64,000 nucleotides of DNA from Armigeres subalbatus (Eukaryota > Arthropoda > Insecta > Diptera > Culicidae): NCBI RefSeq assembly GCF_024139115.2, contig NC_085141.1, positions 381,007,278 to 381,071,277 on the forward strand. Reading direction: 5' to 3'. Shown here in pieces: positions 60,441 to 64,000 of the stretch. Numbering within the stretch: the stretch's first letter is position 1; each line of letters starts with the position of its first letter. Made by a program: the position numbers and the translations under genes. The notes beneath the pieces are model-generated. The model did no database searches. It saw only the letters and a list, made by a program, of their open reading frames with translations, and had not been told where the DNA came from.

Positions 60441-61579
60441 GAGCGAAAACAGGCTGAGCACGGATAAGTGAATAAGAGGTCTACACATGTCGAGGTAGGA
60501 GTGTTGCAGCAGGTGGCAACCGTGATGATAGCTTGGCAACTGCTAAGCATGTGTGCTGAGGTCGTGCGTAAATGCATGTTTTCTTTTAAAAAAATCCATA
60601 CCTTAAGTTTTGTTGGGGGCCCTTTGCATCCAAATCTAACAGTAATCAGTAGAAAAATTCACTGGTTGGCATTAAAATTCTATTCACGTTGTGTTCACGT
60701 TGTTGTTCACGTTGCATTTGTAGTTCACGACCTCTAAAATCGACTGATTACTAGCGTTTGTTGTTTGATTTGAAAAATTCCGAGATTATTTGGTCACAAA
60801 GTAAGAAAGGGATCATCGCTTTAACGACGTGGAAATCACTTGCATGTTCAAATAAGTTAAAATACTAAGTTATTATTATAATCCAAGTAATTACGATATC
60901 TGACTGTCCTCATGAGTGTTTTTCAGGCAAAAATGGGCTTCCCAAGGGAAACGATAGGTAGCGATTTTGAAAACTGTTCAGCAGCATGTAAGCATAAAAC
61001 CATATGGAGACGCATTGTACATCTGCACGATGACTAAACTTTGTCAGTGCGCAAGCATTTGTATGGAACTTGTATTAAAAGAAATCTGAACATTATTTCC
61101 GTGTTGGGATATACATATTCTTGGTTAACATGTCGAATACGATCAAGAAATCAGTAGAATCATGATTTCAAACAGCGGGTTACCGGACGTCTTCTAAGCG
61201 ATTTTCACAACTCTTCCACGGTTGTCTTATCACCCTCATCTAGTTTCATGGAGTATGATAGTTTGTTATGTTTCTTGGGATTCTCATTTTTCACTAGAAC
61301 AGTTGGAGTATGGATCGTGTCATTTAAAATGTAGAAAATTTCTATTTACCAACTCGCCTTATGATAAGTAAACTTCCGGAGGATTGAAAATGGTGAGATC
61401 GTCAACATCAAGATGTATAGGGGAATATCTGCGCTTGCCACTAAATGATTTGACTGTCCCCCTGATCGTCTGATTGGATCAGATTTCTGGAGTTGCTTCT
61501 ATTTGGTTGCAGGGATTACGGAGCAAGATTCGTAGTGTTTTTCTTTGTAAAGTTGCAATTAATTTACCTTTCTCGTATG
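60441..61579. other. Interval without recognisable genes
   Basis: Includes GTTCACGTTGTGTTCACGTT short repeats (60684-60712). No LTR matching the downstream BEL/Pao 3' side was found. Confidence 0.4.
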
Positions 61580-63120
61580 ACAGGAAGAAGGGCTCCTAAA
61601 GAAACGGAGAGCCTCCCGACGGTGGGTTGTGAATCTGTGCAACAACTGATATTTCTATACCGTATGGATTTTTTGTCTCCATTGCATATGATGAATTTGG
61701 ACACTTTGACGAAACGGTACACCGACAGCAAGCTGCTTAGGCGTCGGCAAGTCCAAGAGTTGTCCAAACTACCAGTGTTGGTTAAGGAGTCAGCCTCGGA
61801 GCTTCAGTCCTTGCTGGAAGGCTTTGAGCGGATCGTCCAAAACTTGGAGCAGCTTGTTCAACCCCAGGACTACAAAGATTTGTTGTTGCTGGACATCCTA
61901 GGTTCCCGCCTAGACCCGGTCACACGTCGAGCATGGGAAGAGTATTCGGCTTCCAAGGAACAGGATTCCATCAAGGATCTAACGGAGTTCCTTCAAAAAC
62001 GGGTTCGAGTGCTAGGTTTGCTACCTTCGAAACCTGCTGATCTCAAGAGAGAGTCGGCTGGCATGTCGAGTAAGAAGTTCGTAGTTCGCCACGAACAAGT
62101 TATAGCGCGGTTCAAACATCTGGTTATCGATGCGAGGCTTGTTCAAAACTCCATCCGCTGTATCAATGTCCAACATTTCAGCGTGTCTCTGTGTCAGGTC
62201 GAGACAAACTCCTTCGCAATCATTCACTGTGCCGTAATTGCTTTCGTCGTGGACATCAGGCTTCCGAGTGCTTCTCTCACTTGCATCATACTATGATTTG
62301 TTTCCGATCGGTCAAGGCCGATGCAGCTGAGGGTAGCCCACCGCAGTCACCGGCACAGGCTAAATCAAATATCCCAAGCACGGCGCAGCGAAATACCAGT
62401 CCAAGTACCTCCGCAGTCCGAGAATCCGTCTCATCCAATACGGCGCTTCAACGTTCTTCGTCAGTGCAGCTAGCTACGAATTCAATTTCATGACCAAGTC
62501 ATGGCAATTTCATGGTGTACTTGGTCCTCGGAATCCAGCATTTCTTCGCGTTTTTCAAGACTGGCAATGAAATGGATCTGGGGAACGGTCTACCCACGTT
62601 AACGGAGTCAGTATTTGGCTGGGTGGTGTCCGGTCAGGTTATTGTTGATTGTCCAAATGCGAAAGTTTTCTACAATATGGCAACCACTGATAACATAGAA
62701 AAAATCCCATCTCGATCTTTAGCATGCGCGAAAGTCAAGGCTCCGAACAACTACTACCCCATGGGAACAGAGTGCGGGGCGCACTACAGTAGAGCGGTCA
62801 AGCAAGGTGAGGATGGACGGTACATGGTTTTCCTTCCAAAGAATAATAGGCGAATCAAGGGATATTGCCTTCCGACGTCCTCGGGGAATAGCAAGACATT
62901 TGCTTCAGGAAACGCGGTCGCAAGTCTATCACGAGAGGTTCATGGCGAAATACCTGGAATTATGGCACATGCGCAGGGTGCATGTGCCAACCAAAAGGGC
63001 AGGCAGGTGTTATTTACGCCGCCATCCCATTTCTGAGAAGAATAGCATAATCACCAAGGTCCGGTGGTTTTCGATGCGTTCTGAAAAGCTGGGTACAGTA
63101 ACCCGGTCGGATGGATAGCA
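61580..63120 (+). pseudogene. BEL/Pao retrotransposon gag, protease and RT start, truncated
   Basis: Gag shows LSKLPVLVKESASELQSLLE..LEQLVQPQDYKDLLLLDILG and SRLDPVTRRAWEEYS (to ~61950). Next is a zinc knuckle CRNCFRRGHQASECFS (~62218-62270, one frame off), then a Ser/Thr/Pro-rich linker. The protease/RT junction has GIQHFFAFFKTGNEMDLGNGLPTLTESVFGWVVSGQ (in part, 62527-62640), MATTDNIEKIPSR, AHYSRAVKQGEDGRYMVFLPK, then YHERFMAKYLELWHM and KVRW (62930-63070) in a shifted frame. Frameshifts and stops disable it. RT catalytic motifs, RNase H and integrase are absent. It is a different sequence from the other two BEL/Pao remnants here. Confidence 0.75.
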
Positions 63121-63449
63121 TGGGGTTTCCGTGGCGACTATTGCAACCAACGACGACGTTTTGAAGTGAGATAAGCAGGTGAAAACGAAAAAAAAGCGGA
63201 TTCCACTAGTAAAAAGGTCTTGCGCCGGCAACAAGAAGGTTTTGGAAGACGGCTTAGGAATCCAATAGAGAGGTCGTCTGGTTCAACGTCCTCCACAACA
63301 AAGGACAGTTACATGCCGCGTGAAGTTTGAGAAGTTAGGCTGTTAGGCACCAGCAGAATCTTAGATGAATGAAGCCAGAGCTATTAGATCGATCATCCAT
63401 TCTGTGTTCGTAGAGGTCTGTTCTTTTCTTTTCAGAAATTCCTTAATTT

Positions 63450-63720
63450 CAGGGTGGGGGAGTATGTTTAGTTGTACAACGCTTAATTTATTCATATGCC
63501 ATCCCCTCAACAAAAACAACGACAAGCGAACCACGAAGACTACAGGAGGCAGCAATGCACAATGATTGATATACACCATCAGAGAGAAACGAATTAGCCA
63601 TTGCGTTAGCCGGTAAGGGACCGATATTTTGTAATAATATTAAGATAATAAATTGAAAATCAAGTCGTTTTCGGCCGTTGCAGTCTTGTAAAGCAGCAAA
63701 AACAGGTTTACTTCTGCATC
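63450..63720 (+). other. Possible polypurine tract and 3' LTR of the BEL/Pao element
   Basis: CAGGGTGGGGGAGTATGTT resembles a polypurine tract followed by a TGTT LTR start (~63468). AATAAATTGAAAATC near 63648 could be a poly(A) signal. No second LTR copy is visible upstream of the gag, so this is tentative. Confidence 0.3.
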
Positions 63721-64000
63721 CGACGGTTTCGGTAATTTATTTTACCTTTTTCAAGGATTCTAAAAATGTTTGCAATTAGTTTTAACTTAACAGTTTGTTT
63801 TAGCCCATCCCTAGTTTTACTCACTGAAGCTTGTTTCGTTGTTAGAATGGTAGTGTTACACACTAATGTAGTCCATTCAATAGAAAAATGGCGCCCGCTT
63901 CGGCTACAAACAGTTGAAAATTTTAAATAATGTTACAAATATTAACTATTCTACTCACTGCATAGGTTGCAGTTATTTTGCGCGGCACTGTATCGTGGGT

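Overview
The window is intergenic, transposon-saturated DNA from a large repeat-rich insect genome, most likely a culicine mosquito (Aedes-like). The inference rests on the combination of RTE-, R1- and LOA-clade non-LTR retrotransposons, BEL/Pao LTR elements, and many short foldback elements (MITEs) nested in one another. That assignment is knowledge-based and was not tested by a search. I found no complete host gene. The only host-gene candidate is a 30-codon signal-peptide-like exon at 6448-6537 that ends on a strong splice donor.

Layout. 1-1440: foldback MITEs. 1603-4338: a 5'-truncated RTE copy (+) carrying two MITEs with clean target-site duplications (TSDs). 6448-6537: the candidate exon. 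7690-10307: BEL/Pao pol remnant (-) broken by three MITEs. 9811-11879: six copies of one foldback MITE. 11294-16060: LOA-like endonuclease/RNase H remnant (+), split by a TA-flanked TIR element and by a foldback with a 9-bp TSD. 16065-24416: BEL/Pao gag remnant (-) split by a second, inverted copy of that foldback, which is swollen by a 167-bp tandem array with a ~1-kb higher-order period. 24560-29560: RTE copy (-) whose middle is replaced by a ~3.7-kb, 24-bp minisatellite that reverses polarity internally. 35420-40700: a degenerate ~150-bp tandem repeat interrupted by a nearly complete RTE (-) with a 10-bp TSD and a 738-bp MITE inside it. 45589-50702: three tandem copies of a ~2.28-kb unit, the third carrying a 107-bp MITE absent from the other two. 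51125-51995: an R1-clade fragment abutting an RTE fragment. 57130-60430: an internally deleted R1-clade element (+) holding several insertions. 61580-63120: BEL/Pao gag-pol (+), incomplete at the 3' side.

How the parts relate. Nothing here forms an operon or pathway. The genes are autonomous retrotransposon remnants, and the other elements are probably non-autonomous DNA transposons inserted into them. Because interrupted reading frames resume on the far side of many insertions, TSDs and insertion order can be read directly. The window is more informative as a stratigraphy of transposition and tandem-repeat growth than as a gene region. I saw no CRISPR array, intact tRNA or rRNA gene, or prokaryotic-type operon. 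Stretches with nothing recognisable are listed as such.
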